Assembly (NCBI GenBank): GCA_911728455.2
Contig: OU452225.1
Span: 14,978,731-15,042,730, forward strand
Reading direction: 5' to 3'
Length of the DNA stretch: 64,000 bases
From: Marthasterias glacialis
Taxonomy: Eukaryota; Echinodermata; Asteroidea; Forcipulatida; Asteriidae
The stretch's first letter is position 1. Each line of letters opens with the position of its first letter. The translations under genes and the position numbers were made by a program. Below are positions 34,451 to 47,104 of this stretch, piece after piece. The notes beneath the pieces were generated by a model. The model saw nothing but the letters and a program-made list of their open reading frames with translations. It was not told the DNA's origin and searched no databases.

Positions 34451-35851
34451 AAACATTCACGCTACTTTTCAAATATTAGAAGCTAACCTGTAAAAATGTC
34501 ATTAAAATACTATGTGTATGACCATGACTTTAAAAAAATGACATACCTCACCCTACAACGTTAGAAAAAACATCACAATGTTTCCATACATTATCTCAGA
34601 CATAAATACTTGGTGATTGTTTATACCAGCTCGTACTGTTTCACTAAGGAAACTTTTTAATCTAACAATGTTGGTCTAATTTATTAGATAACAACATAAA
34701 TAATCTGCCTTTAATTGTATTTTGCTTAAAAGTTAAAACAAGATTGACAATGCTTTCATCTGTAATGAACATTCAGGTACTTCACAGTCTTTGTGAAAAA
34801 TTTCACAAATATTGAATGTTTTGATCAAGTGTTAATAGTATTTGATGAAAGTGTTAATCTATTAGTGTACAATTTTCAAACTCTAAGTGGGCTTGTACTG
34901 ATCAGACGTAACCTTAAAAATTGTCAACAATTTCTTAATTAAGAAAAATACTATTTCGTCAAAATTTTGGGTCCACCCTTATAAGGTGGTGTGTATGAAC
35001 CCACAAGATAAGACAAAGTTACGGTTTCCCACACAGGATATGCGTAGCAGCTTCTACAAACACCCTCTCTCCCATCCTGACAGCATCCTGCCCCGAAGAC
35101 GACAACCAAAACGGAAGCATTCATGGATTATTAACCAAACTGCATCCATTCATCATGCGTTAGACATTGTGATGGCGCACAGAGGTGACAACTTGGAAAC
35201 TGACACAGTATCTCGTTAAACACAAGCTGTCTGTTTTTCTCTTCTCGTTTTTCTTCTTTGTTTTGACTTTGTGTCTCACCGGCCCGGGCCGGCCCGGCAT
35301 AGCCAGCAGATGTGCATGTGCGGGGTGGAGGCATCTGTGGTAGTCACGGTCGATTTGTGGCAGGCAGAGTTTGCTTTGATGCACCCGAGCAGTTTTCTGC
35401 CATCAGTGTGGCTGGAGTCATGCCCAATTGGCATTGATAAGAATGTCTGACATGGAGAAAGACAGTGGGACGTCAGTTTTTGTATGTGTGATTTGACTTT
35501 ACTCCTTTGCTCCGGTTGAACAGGTCAAGCATTAATGTGTATGATGGCTTCAGAGCCATGTTTCGGAACCATATCTTGCAATGTAATTGCACTGTAGTGT
35601 CACCAGTTCTTAATGAATTTAAATTCACAAGTTTAGGACCTTTGCTTCAAACTTAATGATTTTTCTAAGATGTTAAAAGTTTGCAAATCACTGAAAATGT
35701 TGTTTATGAGTGATTGTGGTCAGGAGGATAACAATGAGTGTTTTAAGTTTCATTAAACACACTCTGCTGATTATAACCCTAGGAGAAGAACACGTATGAT
35801 GCAACAGCAGAAAGTGCCAATCTTTCTTATAAAACAACAAGGGTATTATCA
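34451..35851. other. Unique DNA with a less AT-biased block
   Basis: 34451-34980 is very AT-rich. The block 34985-35220 is richer in G+C, and one plus-strand frame of 77 residues stays open across it with no recognised family. A GC palindrome CCGGCCCGGGCCGG lies near 35280-35293. Confidence 0.4.
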
Positions 35852-36018
35852 GGTTGGCTCAGTGGTTTCTTTCCTTGCCTTTCACCTCTGTGGACCCCGG
35901 TTCGAATCCCTACCTGATTGCATGGGTTTTTCCCTATTTTGGGGTTTTCCTCCCACATCTAAAGCTGACATTTCTTCAACATCTTCTCGACACAGGTATC
36001 TTCAGGCCTACAGGTCAC
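35852..36018 (+). mobile_element. tRNA-derived SINE (family B), forward copy
   Basis: The tRNA-like head starts GGTTGGCTCAGTGG, a good A box. The B box CCGGTTCGAATCCC lies at 35897-35910. After the head come TGCATGGGTTTTTCCC, GGGGTTTTCCTCCCAC and the end block ACACAGGTATCTTCAGGC. A reverse, older copy lies at 10237-10380. Confidence 0.8.
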
Positions 36019-36596
36019 AGTGCTAGTCACTATTGAGGGTCCCTTTGGTTTCATTACCAGAAAGATATAAAATAAATCAACAAGATCCTCCTGCGGGAAG
36101 AGTACAGAGCGGTTGAGGGTGAGAATACGCAGAAATCTCTTCATGCCCAGTGCCTCCTGTAATGCAGGAGTGTTGTTAAGGTTAATACAATCTTACATCT
36201 GTGTAGGGCAAAACTAAATCGTTGTGTTTCATCTTGTCGTACATTCCATTGTGAACTCAGCAGTCTGTTCTTCATAAGGAATTGATATTTTCCTCTTTGG
36301 TTTTAGAAGTGTACAATTAGTCCAGTCCTCCAACTTTGAAGCAACATCTCATAAAGGAATGGTATATTATTGGCTTTTGGTACATTTTTTTCCAAATCAC
36401 TAATTTCTTGAAACTTATTCAAAACTCACCAACAAAGATAAAATAATGTGCAAGAAATCACTCAAGGAAAATGATTTTCAGATGTTTTTGTGTATATTTT
36501 TATTATCATGTCAAGTGGGTACAGCTTCTTTTTAAATCTCAATATTTTACCAATCAGTGTTCCTTATTAGCAGTTTCACTTCATGAGCTGCCAAGA
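36019..36596. other. Unique non-coding DNA
   Basis: No feature recognised. Confidence 0.4.
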
Positions 36597-36617
36597 CTTA
36601 TTTATTTATTTATTTAC

Positions 36618-36648
<31 letters not shown>

Positions 36649-36651
36649 TTT
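36597..36651. repeat. (TTTA)n microsatellite
   Basis: About 13 TTTA units, one with a C. Confidence 0.95.
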
Positions 36652-37030
36652 CGACATACCAGGCCACGGATCGTGGAAAAGGTTATTAAAAACCCGTATA
36701 AAATCCACTACCCCATCAAAAAGGTTATAATACAAAACAATGAAATAGGCAAGATAAAAACGTGACATAAAATACAAAAAAAAAAAATAATAAAAAAAAA
36801 AAAAACTTGGAATAGGTCTTGATATATGACTTGATCTCATATTCAATCTTTTGAGATCCCAAATATTCATATAAACAAGTCGGAAGGAATAACTTAGTAA
36901 AGAACCTACAAGTAAAGTTTGACATCAAATAATTGGATAAACACACAAGGGAGACACAGGACAAAGACGAACAGGACAACATGAAATATATAGCACAGAA
37001 AAATCTTGTCGCCCTGCCATTCGGCCATGT
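36597..37030 (-). mobile_element. Possible retroelement 3' end with (AAAT)n tail
   Basis: On the minus strand the sequence ends GGCCTGGTATGTCGAAATAAAT and runs into (AAAT)n (36597-36651). This is the look of a LINE 3' end with its tail. Upstream is T-rich DNA with no RT blocks recognised. The frame at 36725-37039 is hydrophobic and low in complexity. The upstream limit is a guess. Confidence 0.35.
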
Positions 37031-38894
37031 AATGTACACAATTTGTGACAGGCTTACTCACTAGTCTGTGATCATTCTTCAAATTGATTGGTCAAACCAG
37101 CAACTGATTAGCTTTGTACACATTCGTAAGAACAACTTTAAAAAAAAACAGTGTTTTTTGCTCAATAGTTGAAATTCTTGCATTAGTTTATTTCCAATGT
37201 GAGATTATATCTTGTTCTTGGTTCTTGTTCTGAGTTAAACTGATGCAAAAAGTTTTCAGACAAAACTTTTCTCGCTGATCCATCCCAACTTTTGATGTGG
37301 GTTAATCAGATGAGGTACATAATCATACATATCTGATAGCTGGGGGGCACCATCCTAATTTATTTATGGGGTTGTTAGTGTATGCCAAGCCGTTTCATTA
37401 TGATTAATGGGCCATCCCGGGGATCTCATTTCAGCTGTGATGAGGTCCCAGTCTGACTAATGAGGTGTATGAGTCGTGACTTGGTGCTCTGCATGAATAC
37501 CAGATGAGAATCCATGGGTCTTGGCTACAATGATTGTTCCCCTGGAATTGCACCTCCTCTCTGTAAATCACCTTTAAAAGTGTCTCTGTGTACCGAAATT
37601 AATTTCTTCGCCTTCGACTTCATTTTCATTGCATCTCTACAACCGAAATACATTTATTGGGTTTTTTTATGGTTGTTTTTTTTGTTTTTTTTTGTTTTTG
37701 TTTTTTTTTTGCGTTGAATATGTTCATATGTGTGACGATAGATTGTCAGAGGTAATATCCAGAAAGAGACACCCACTCAATAAATGATGCTGTGGAAGTT
37801 ATTTCAAATTCGAGCAAAATTAGAACAAATGTTCTCTGTTTTCCTCTTTTAAAGGTTTCAATCGATTTTTATGGAAACGGTGTCAAATAAATTTGAGTTT
37901 TATTAAAATTTGCAATCATCGTGACCCAAAGGTCAAATTGCAGCACCAGTACAATGGTAAAAACCTATGTAATTCAAACATATATTTAGACATTAGCTAC
38001 CCCCCCCCCCCCCCGCACTTCCTCTCCTACCCCAACATGAGCAAACTGGAATATTACCTCAACTGAGGCTTGTATCTCACTCCTAAGGATGGGGTTAGCA
38101 TAAGGCTACTAAATACACTGAAATAGACACATTTCCCTCTCCCCTTTCTAAAAACAAAATAATTCAACTGGTGTCCATGATACGAAGGGAAATAATCATT
38201 GTTTAGAAGTGACGTCTTTGTCCCCTCCCCCCCCCCCCCACCCACTCACACACACATCCATGTGTAAAGACCTGCATTCAGGGACTTCCTATTGTCCCAC
38301 AATTTTGTTTGTACTTAAACTTTTTGGCAGCAGCCCCCATTGGTTTTGTACATGACTTTCCAACTGGGGGCCTTCACCCAACCGGGGACCCTATTGTCCC
38401 CTTTGTTATAGGTCCCCGGTTTGAATGTTTATACCTACCAACACACCAGTTCTTTCTAACACCCAGTTGTGGCGACTCCTTATTGTTTTTCTATATTATT
38501 CCCTTTTCTAAAGAATCCCTCAGTTGTTGGGACAGGGTTTTTTATCAAAGAAAAACGTTGTGGGGACCTTTGGTCCATTGTATAAAAGTCCCTACAACGG
38601 TGTGTGTGCCTGTCCACACACACACATCTTAACCCTGTAAATCAAGGACTTTTCTTTGTTTTCCCATTTGGATTTTTTTTTTAGCAACCTTCCCATTTGT
38701 GTTGTACACAAAAGCAAAGCGAGGACACCCTGGCTCTGTCAAAACACGTGGTTCTGTGGAAAGTCCATGGGCGGATACCTCCACCCACACAGGTCTCCAT
38801 TTGCACATTATGCTTTGAGAAATATGTAAAGTTGGCATAATAACTTGAAGAAAGAAATCATTATCGCTTTGAATGAAATTGTCACCGACGCCTC
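37031..38894. other. Unique DNA with T and C tracts and a GGGGACC inverted repeat
   Basis: 37370-37500 is a more complex block (TGATTAATGGGCC, CAGCTGTGATGAGG). A T/G run lies at 37665-37711, and C tracts near 38001-38014 and 38229-38239. At 38381-38420, ACCGGGGACC and GGTCCCCGGT form a perfect 10-base-arm inverted repeat within DNA containing more GGGACC/GTCCC words up to about 38600. That may be a worn DNA element. Confidence 0.4.
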
Positions 38895-39060
38895 GAACTG
38901 ACACGTAAAGCTAAACACTTTTTAAAACACCACTATCCTTTAAACTTTCTGAGTGTTTCAACTGTTTTTTTTTTCATGAACTGACATGTAAAGCTAAACG
39001 CTTTTTAAAACACCACTATCCTTTAAGTTTTCTGAGTGTTTCAACTGTTTTTTTTTTCAT
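38895..39060. repeat. Tandem duplication, 2 x 83 bp
   Basis: Two adjacent 83-base copies begin GAACTGACACGTAAAGCTAA (38895) and GAACTGACATGTAAAGCTAA (38978). Both end in TTTCAACTG, a T run and CAT. They differ at only a few positions, so the duplication is fairly recent. Confidence 0.95.
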
Positions 39061-39128
39061 TGTGGACTCATTTCATTGTTTTCATGGTTTTGTACACAAG
39101 GTGTTAGTTCCTGGCATTGGTGACGAAA

Positions 39129-39286
39129 TAGACCGTTCCGGCTTTGGCAACAAGCCCCGCCCACACACATTAGTTTATGTACGTTTACGCTGCACATGTG
39201 ACGGAGTTTGACCGAGGTCACATGGCCAAATGGCGTGATCCAATTGGTCAATGTGCACAGTTTGATTGACAGGCCGGAACGGTCTG
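39129..39286 (+). mobile_element. MITE family M2, copy 2
   Basis: 158 bases, the same length as copy 1. The ends TAGACCGTTCCGGC and GCCGGAACGGTCTG are better preserved inverted partners. Confidence 0.85.
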
Positions 39287-42200
39287 TGGTGCCAGCGTAG
39301 AAAGTCTTCAATCCTTAAGTGTAATGCTTAGGAAGTGACCCAACCTGATGTCATATTTCGGGTCGGATACTTTCTAGTCTTCAAACTGTTACTATTCTGG
39401 TGACTTCTGTCAAAAAAAGATCTTTGGAAGAATTCTTACAAGTGACACTTTGAGGGCCAGGCCCTGGCAAAAAATGGTACAGAGCTCAGGAATCTGTATC
39501 AAATTCCTTCTGTACTTTTCCTGAATGTTTGTTTTTCTGTGGAGGTGTGCTATTAGCTGTGAAATGGACTTTGTAATAAAGGTATACCAACTCTTTAATT
39601 TAAAATGAGGTATTAAGTTCGAAACAGAAGCTGTTGTTTTCAGAAATGAACTATAATTGATGATCGTTACTCTCCACAGCAGCGCCAGACAAGGGGAAAT
39701 TGCGTTAGATTCTCTAGTAGAAATGTCAACATGTCGGCCCCGTTGCAAATTAATGTTTGAAGTGGTGACGAGCATGGAAGAGGAGGAGTTGAGACAGATA
39801 CCATCAGAAAAAGATTATCAGCTGTTCCCATAGCAACGCAATCATGAAAGCAATTAGAAGACGCCTCTGGGCCTTAAAATTGGAGGTGAATAAAGTTGGG
39901 TCTTTCTTCAGAGATGCCTTCCTGGGTTACCCTTATCTGCCTGAAGGTACTCTTCTTGTGTGGTAGGGCAATTGACCCTTCCTCTGGAATGTCGTACTCC
40001 CAGTGCGTGGTATAATAGATGACTGAAGATGAAACCAAAGACGCGGTCACTTCTCCATGAAGTTCATCTTCCTGAGCACTCTAAGTATCATTAGGGATTA
40101 AACCCTCCCCCTTCTCTTTCTCTCCACCTCTCCAATGGATCTGGCATATAATTGATTAATAACAGGTGGTTATGGTTAATACTTAATAAATTAAGGCACT
40201 TTTTATTTTTTTCACAAATGTTAAATGGAAAAGTGATTTAAGATCTGATAAGACTGGTTTTTGATCAGATTGTTTGGTGAAGAAAACGAAACTTTATGAT
40301 TACATAAAGCATCTGAAGATGCCTATCATGGACTGCACCTCCCAATATTAATTTTAAATTTTCAGGAATTTAATCCTTTTTTTTTGGACAGTGCCATATT
40401 CACTTGCCATTCTCCCTTTCTGAACTGTAATGATAAGCATGGATCCATACAAACAAAATCGGGCTTAGGAATTTGTTTTCTGTATTTCTATTGTGCCCTT
40501 TCAATTTTCCGACCAGTTGAATTGTGTTTTCGTTTCGTCAGCTGAAAGTGATGTGGTTGTTCACTTGAACAGAGTGTGATGGTGTTGAGATGGAGCTAGA
40601 CAAACTACCTTTCTTTGTTCTCTATCCTGTGCTGACACTATTTCCTTTCTTTCGCTTTCAAGTCTACATCCTTTTCCCTCCGGAAGTTTCTCATCTCTGC
40701 CATTGAGACAGAACAGTTGTTTCAAAGACTGAATGAGTGATGTTGGCACGAGGAAGGGAAGGGGGCTTATCAGTTATTGTGAATTATTTATTTTATTCGT
40801 TTCAATAATTCGGACCATTTGTCTGGGCCTATTGCTTTTGACAAATTGTTTTTGAATACTGATAAAAAGTGGATGGAACACCAGCTGAAATTAACTAGTA
40901 GAAAGAACTCGTCTGAGGAATTATTAATAAAGTTATGACTAATGTGGACACATCTCACTTTTTTTCCCTTAACAAACTTTGGACGCATTACTCATAAAAA
41001 TTACCGACAATGTTATTTGGCGTTGACATTTTTTTTTGTCTGCATCAGTTTGATGATTCATGCTAGAAATAAGAAAAAAACAGCACAAGTTTTCCAAGAT
41101 TGGCAAATATCCTATTTTCTGTCATCAACTGGCAGATTGGTCATACCACCGCAAAAGGGCACATACTGTTCTAAATATGGTGATAAATCTCTTGAGTAAC
41201 TTTAAGCGATTAATCAGTCTTCAGATTTTCAAGAGTATAACATTCACTTTCAGCCCATTCCTTCAGAGACATTTTTTACCAACCTTTCTGTGGATGAGCT
41301 CCCCCTCCCCCTTTCCTTTCTTGGTTGTCAAATTAGCTCAGCAATTCTAAATAAATGAAGACTCTTCAGAATTGTCCCACACCACCATGAAGTCTCCCAG
41401 ACAGTTTAATATGAGGAACCAGAAATCATCTGTTTGCCTCAACGCTAGTGTTTACAAGCAATCAAAGTCGACTATATACGTCGCCGTAATTGCTCCTCAC
41501 TGCCTGTGTCGTCAGATGAGCCCATAACCCCTGAAAGCCCCATAACTTATCTATGGCCTAAATCTGTGATTACTTGATGATTTCAACCCTCCCCAATGTA
41601 TACTCCCTTTGCTCTATCTTCCCTCTAGCAAGGAGAAATTATTTACAAAGACGGAGTCATAACATCCCTAAAATGGCCCTCCAACAAGCCTCAGTGCTGG
41701 CTTGGTGTTTGCCCACACAATTTGATGTGTTCTGAAGTACATGGTGATGCAGTGATTGAGACCGTATCAGTAAACAGACACAACCAGATACCCATTCCTT
41801 CCAGGCAGTATTACTGCTGTCTTTTAAGGCAACTGCTCGACTAAGTGCCATGGTTTAAAAGGCAATTCAGGAGATTAATTTCTACTCTACCAGTCAGTGA
41901 TACCCTCTTTGGAAAGCTTAGCTGTGTCAATACAAGTGCATGTGAGCAAGCGAGCTCGCTGAGGAGGGACAAAAACACTAAGCAAAGTTCAAACTATTAT
42001 TAGAAGTTTTTATGATTCACTTTGAGCATGAATCAGTAATATCCCCCGACTCAAAAAACATAGAAACAAATATTCTGTTGGTGTTTTTTTTTGTTTTTTG
42101 TTTTTTTTGCAGGTTTTATTGCAGTTGAGCTGCGTTCTGATCACATTGATACCCAAATATTCCCCTGGAAGATTGGTTCTGGTATGAATTTTACAATCAT

Positions 42201-42897
42201 TGAGCTTCCAGATTGACACCAATAACAAACTCTTGATAATGATAACTTTTTCTTTAATATAACAACTTTGTGCAAGTTTCTGTTCTTATTTGTGCTTTTT
42301 TTTCCTGTTGTTGGGGTGAGAGGGGAGTGAGTTTAAATTAATTTAATACTTCAATTCGTTTGAGTGGAAAGTTTATGTTGGACCTTGTACAAAAAAATTG
42401 TCTCAAGATATCAAAGTTCTTAAGGTGGGATAATAGTTTATTAGGGCCACACCAAACATAAAAAAAGATTATTAACTCAGTTTAATGAAAAGTCTAGACA
42501 ATTATAATAATCTAACTGATCTGTTCGCGGAAGAGTGTTGTAAAATTATTTCCTGTCGTTACAGTTCTATATAATGATAACCGGATGAACAGAAATAACT
42601 GCATTGAGGAGAAAGGGATACAATGACAATGATAATAATGTGTTTGTAGACATTAATGTAGCTGTAATTGGAACAAGACATTCATGCGAGACTTGGCACG
42701 TTTAAAGTTTCAGCGTAACAGTGTAGCTGTGACATCTCCAGGGAGAAGGGCCAAAAGGCCCAATTGCTCTATTTCTCGCAACCAATAAAAATGACATTAG
42801 TTATTGAACATTTTGAAGAAAAAAAAGTGAAAGTGAATTTGAGTTGTAAGAATGTAGTTTCTTCAGCTCTTCTGGAACTAGTTTCTTAATAAGAAAA
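39287..42897. other. Long unique non-coding stretch
   Basis: About 3.6 kb with no recognised dispersed repeat. 41380-41520 is a more complex block with a forkhead-like TGTTTAC and a TCF-like ATCAAAG close together (about 41450-41468). A T/G run lies near 42085-42111. Frames, including the 121-residue minus-strand one at 39410-39775, show no domain. Confidence 0.45.
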
Positions 42898-43250
42898 TAA
42901 TAATAATAATAATAATTATATTGTGCTTGTCCAAAGCATGATCAAAACGCATAACAAAAGAAGGAGAAAAAATAAAACAGGCAAGAATAAAAACAGAACA
43001 AAATCCAAAATCTACACGTACGGAAACGGACAAGTCTTAAGTTTACTCTTGAATGTTACTACACAAGAAGAATCACAGACAACAATGGGGAGACTGTTCC
43101 AAAGCTCAGCAACAGAGTGTGAGAAGGCATGTTTGCCATAAGATAATCTGGACTTGTGAATGGTAAGCCGAGTTCTATCAGGAGAAGAACAAGTCATTAT
43201 AGCCACAAGACATGGACTTTGTGGCGTTGCACTAAACACACATGTAATTT
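42898..43250 (-). mobile_element. 5'-truncated LINE 3' end, second fragment
   Basis: The minus-strand frame 43239-43012 reads RTRLTIHKSRLSYGKHAFSH, then AELWNSLPIV and VTFKSKLKTCPFP before a stop. These are the last conserved blocks of LINE RT proteins (Y..RAFS.AAP.LWNSLP...FKS.LKT.LF). The element ends in (ATT)n at 42898-42917. The frame is unbroken over about 75 residues, so this copy may be younger than the one at 2941-3683. It is cut off upstream near 43250. Confidence 0.8.
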
Positions 43251-43320
43251 AATTTTTTTGTAATCTCAAGCCACCTTGGTAGTTTACAAGATACCACTTA
43301 TCAATTCATTTCCTTACTCT

Positions 43321-43556
43321 CTAAATGTAAAAGAGTGAAAATTTCACTCGCTTGTCGAGAGTGGTGTCAGTTTGGCTCTTTTGAGAGTGAAACTCACTCT
43401 TCACCACTCTTTGTTTTAGTGAAAGTGGAGTGAATTTTACTCTGAATATAGTGAAAATACATGTTTTTCACTCTAAAAAGAGTTGTCCGCCATATGGCTC
43501 CTTGCAAGAGTGGTATGACAGACAAAACGAGTGGTTTTTCACTCTTTTACAGTAAG
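43321..43556. mobile_element. GAGTG-rich MITE (family P)
   Basis: The ends are inverted: AAATGTAAAAGAGTGAAAA on the left, and the right end reversed reads TACTGTAAAAGAGTGAAAA. Within 236 bases there are eleven GAGTG or CACTC words, about equally split between strands. It has no coding capacity and one copy here. Confidence 0.7.
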
Positions 43557-44163
43557 ATAGTACATAAACTATACAAATTTTGAAGATGCTTATCTACTTA
43601 TCTCGAAGTTTTGTCTGGTCCAAAAAGATAACAGATGCTTTTAGGATGCCCCTTGGTGTTGATGTTCATATTGATGCAGTTTATTGTGTTTGCTGTTTCA
43701 TTAGTTTATTTGCATGTTGATGGCTGGTATTGTGTGGAAGTGTTCAATGACAATGCATCTGGATGGATCTGATGCTGAAATAGAATACTGTTTTGGGGGG
43801 TTTAACTTTTTGTAATTTCTTGGCCGACTATTGTCTTATTTATCTTGCGGCTATCCTGTGTATGAAAAGACACCTTTAAGACCTTTATATTTCATTCTTT
43901 ACAAATCTTTCTCTGGAACGAAACAGGGGCTAGAAATAAAAAATTATCTGGCCCCTTCATCAGTGCTATCATCATTACTAATACTAGATCTGAAAGATAT
44001 CTTGCTTGATGCTGCCATTTTTCTTTCCTTCTGTGGAATGAACCTGAGACCCTTTTTTGAAACTATGGCTCGGCTCCGGTTTTGGCTCCACCTGACTATT
44101 TGAAGCCCTGTAGCAAAAGTACAGATTTTTAAAATGATTGACAGAGTCAAAGCTGGAGCCCAA
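43557..44163. other. Unique non-coding DNA
   Basis: Opposed frames on both strands (43831-44103 plus, 43944-44204 and 43984-44265 minus) cover the same bases and run into the neighbouring MITE. No domain is seen. Confidence 0.4.
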
Positions 44164-44339
44164 TAGACCTTTATCATGGTGCGGCCATCTTGATTTATTC
44201 CCATTCAAACCAATATAACCAAACCGAGGCTGGAAGGGCAAATAGTCTGGTTCCTTTTTGTACAATGAATATTAGCATATATTACTGTTATTGGATACAG
44301 GGAACATGACCAAGATGGTTGCAGCATGATAAGGGTCTA
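44164..44339 (+). mobile_element. MITE family M1, copy 3
   Basis: 176 bases with ends TAGACCTTTATCATGGTGCG and GCAGCATGATAAGGGTCTA. It has the same orientation as copy 2, with CCAAACCGAGGCTGGAAGG inside. Confidence 0.85.
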
Positions 44340-47040
44340 TTGCCCAAGCCGTGGTTTCAAAAAAGTCCTGAGACCTGAAGGGGAGACATCTGGTGCCTTT
44401 ATCAATGCTGTATTAGGTAGTAGTACTACAGTGCAAGGACCAGTCTATAAGAGTCCGATAGTGAGGGTTTATTGCACTGATGATTAATTACACCTTATAC
44501 ACTGTACATCTTCTTGACACACAAATGCCATCTAAGGTCAATTTATATCAGAAATCAACTCAATGGTGTTTTAGTCTGTTGTCTTTAAAGACCTGGATTT
44601 CCATGGGATATTCATCATTGATCCCACAAGGGAATGTTGAAAGGAGGTCAACAGACCCATTGCAAGATACTAATGTTGAATTTCCAGACACTACATCGGA
44701 GAGATTCAGCAGAAAATCTTAGATCATTTCGTGGATGAGTGAACGCATGACCTCACTAGTTTGGTATAATTCAGTCGTTAGTACTTTATAAAATATGTAT
44801 TGAAGTCATCCTGTGACACTTCCATATCAAGGAGAGATTGTTTCTGAGAAATTATGAAAATATGCAGTCAATGGGATTCATTAGCAGTAGCCTTTAGGGT
44901 CTTGAACCTAAAGTGCTCGCAATGATTGCTCATAACTGCACTATTCCCAGCATCAACCAAAGACAAAATAACAATAAAATAAAAATTAATAAACAAATAA
45001 ATCAATAAATAGATTTTAAAAATATATATATATATAAATAAAGAAATAACTAAACAAAAAGTAATAATAATAATGATAAAAAATCATAAAAATAGTAAAT
45101 ATTTAGAAAAATTAATTAGAATAGTCAAAAATAAATAAAATGGAAAAAAGGGAGAGTTGTTGCATGTTGTAATGACAAATTTCTTTGTTTTCTATGTTAA
45201 AGTTGCATGGCCCAGTTTTCGTACTTAGAAGAAAAAAAAATTGAATTCTTTTCTCTGATCGAATTTTGACAGAAACATACAAGAAACTTTTGCATATGCC
45301 ACAGGCAGTGCAAAAAATACATGTAACATGCAACTTGTACAGGGCTGATGGATGGAGACAACATCGGAATCCCAACAATAATTATTTTTTTTTTAGTTTT
45401 TAACACTAATCATTGGCAGATTTTTTCCTGCGATACCTTGAATGAAAGCTTGTAACTTTCTTAAAAAGCTAATTAAAGTTTAGATTTAAATTTTTAATGT
45501 CAAATCGGCAAACAAATTGGACCTACATCTTTAATTATAGTTTTTGCAACTTCAAAGGGAATAACTCGTTATATTTTCAGGGATGTATTTTCACAGGGAA
45601 GGGAAATTTTAAATGGTACAAAATAATCCCTGCACCTGGGTATGGTGAGCAGTGTTGGAAAGGTCTGGAGGCCAGTCTAGGTCTCGGAACCAGTCTCAAG
45701 ACCACATTTTACTGGTTTCAGTCTCACTTCAGCTTGGTCTCAATCACCAAGCACTAGGGTCTCCAAAATTATCCTGGTCTTGGACTGAGAGCTGACAAAA
45801 TTCATTTTTAATTTGCTTTTTATTTCTTTCCATAACACTACATTTACAAAGTTGGATATTTTAAGATTAGCAAAGAATTGAGCTTTCTGAAACATCCCTT
45901 CTGTTATCACAAAGTATGGTTTTGTAAGAACAGAAAGTATACCAACTTTATACATATATATACGTTGGAAGTTTCTCATCAAACAATCCCCCCCCCAAAA
46001 AAAAAAAAAAAAAATCTTATACAGCTTTCAGAAAGTTAATGAGGTAATTTTGTAGTTATTGATTTTCAATTGTTAACTTTCTTGTTAAAGTTTTCAAACT
46101 GTAATGCCTGAGTAAAAAGTTAAAATATGACTTCAATTTTCGACTTGAATTGTGGTAGTGCATTTTCAAAGAACAATCAAACTTTGCTCTCATTATCTTT
46201 ACCAGCAGATGAGCAGTTTCTAACCCTGGTTACAAAGCGTCACAAGAGGGCTCCCTCACTAGCAACCACATTATTTTGTCAATCTGCTGCTGATGTCCAA
46301 GTGATGATGTACTTGCTTGTGACTATACAAAGTGTTCTGAAAACCTGGGGTGAGTTCTAACAGTTCTGTACTTTTCTTTTTATCGATTTTCTATCTGTTT
46401 TTATCTTTAGGCATCTTTCAAAGTTTTTTTTGCCCACTAATGTCATTTGTTTTGAAATATAAAGTAAATTGGCAAGTGTCCTACCACAATTTTTGGAAAA
46501 ATTAGTTTGTTACACATTTTTATCAAAAAATTTACGGATGCCCTCCTTTTCTTCTCCATTTGTCATTTTTCAAACTTGGGGGAAAAATGTCATTTACAAA
46601 AAAAAAATGTTTTTGATGACTGAGTGATAGTTTTGATGCTAGAAAAAAATTAAACCCCATCGTAAAAAAAAATAAAAAGATAAATACATAAATGAAAAAG
46701 AAAAGGTCGAAATGATTCCATAAAACTTGGAGAAATAACATTTCTTCAGGACATAAAAACCCAAATTTTGTTTGAGACACAGGGAGCAGTAGATAAAATT
46801 GTTGCCAATTTAAAACCACAGTAAATTAAAGGGGCAGATTAAAAAAAAGTCTCTTCACCATCGTAACTAGGTGTGACTAGATTCACAATGACAGTGGAAC
46901 TAACGGTGTTAAACATTGTTAGGTGGCTAAAGACTCAACATTGATGTACTTAATGAACTTCCAGCTGCTTGCTTTGAATTTGTTGTGGACAGTTTCCAGT
47001 AACAAACACCAATAGGTACATCCAGACAAAGGAGGTTAGA
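44340..47040. other. Unique DNA with an AT-rich simple region
   Basis: 44940-45140 is low-complexity A/T with AAAT and TATA runs. At 45640-45790 the words GGTCT, AGTCTC and their reverse recur about a dozen times, which could be a worn element. C and A runs sit near 45988-46012. No gene is supported. Confidence 0.4.
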
Positions 47041-47056
47041 CCATCCTAGCTTATTA

Positions 47057-47104
47057 GTTTTTTGTTTTTGTTTTTGTTTTTGTTTTTGTTTTTTTGTTTT
47101 TTTG
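47057..47104. repeat. (GTTTTT)n microsatellite
   Basis: About seven GTTTTT-type units ending in longer T runs. Confidence 0.9.

Noticed and set aside
35280-35299. GC-rich palindrome as a terminator or CpG-island core
   Set aside because: Only about 20 bases, isolated, with no promoter-like context.
36725-37039. Membrane-protein-like minus-strand frame
   Set aside because: Phe-rich low-complexity translation of poly-A/T next to a probable retroelement tail.
44163-44265. Exon overlapping the frames near 44 kb
   Set aside because: That part is MITE family M1 sequence, which also occurs at 5365 and 25792.
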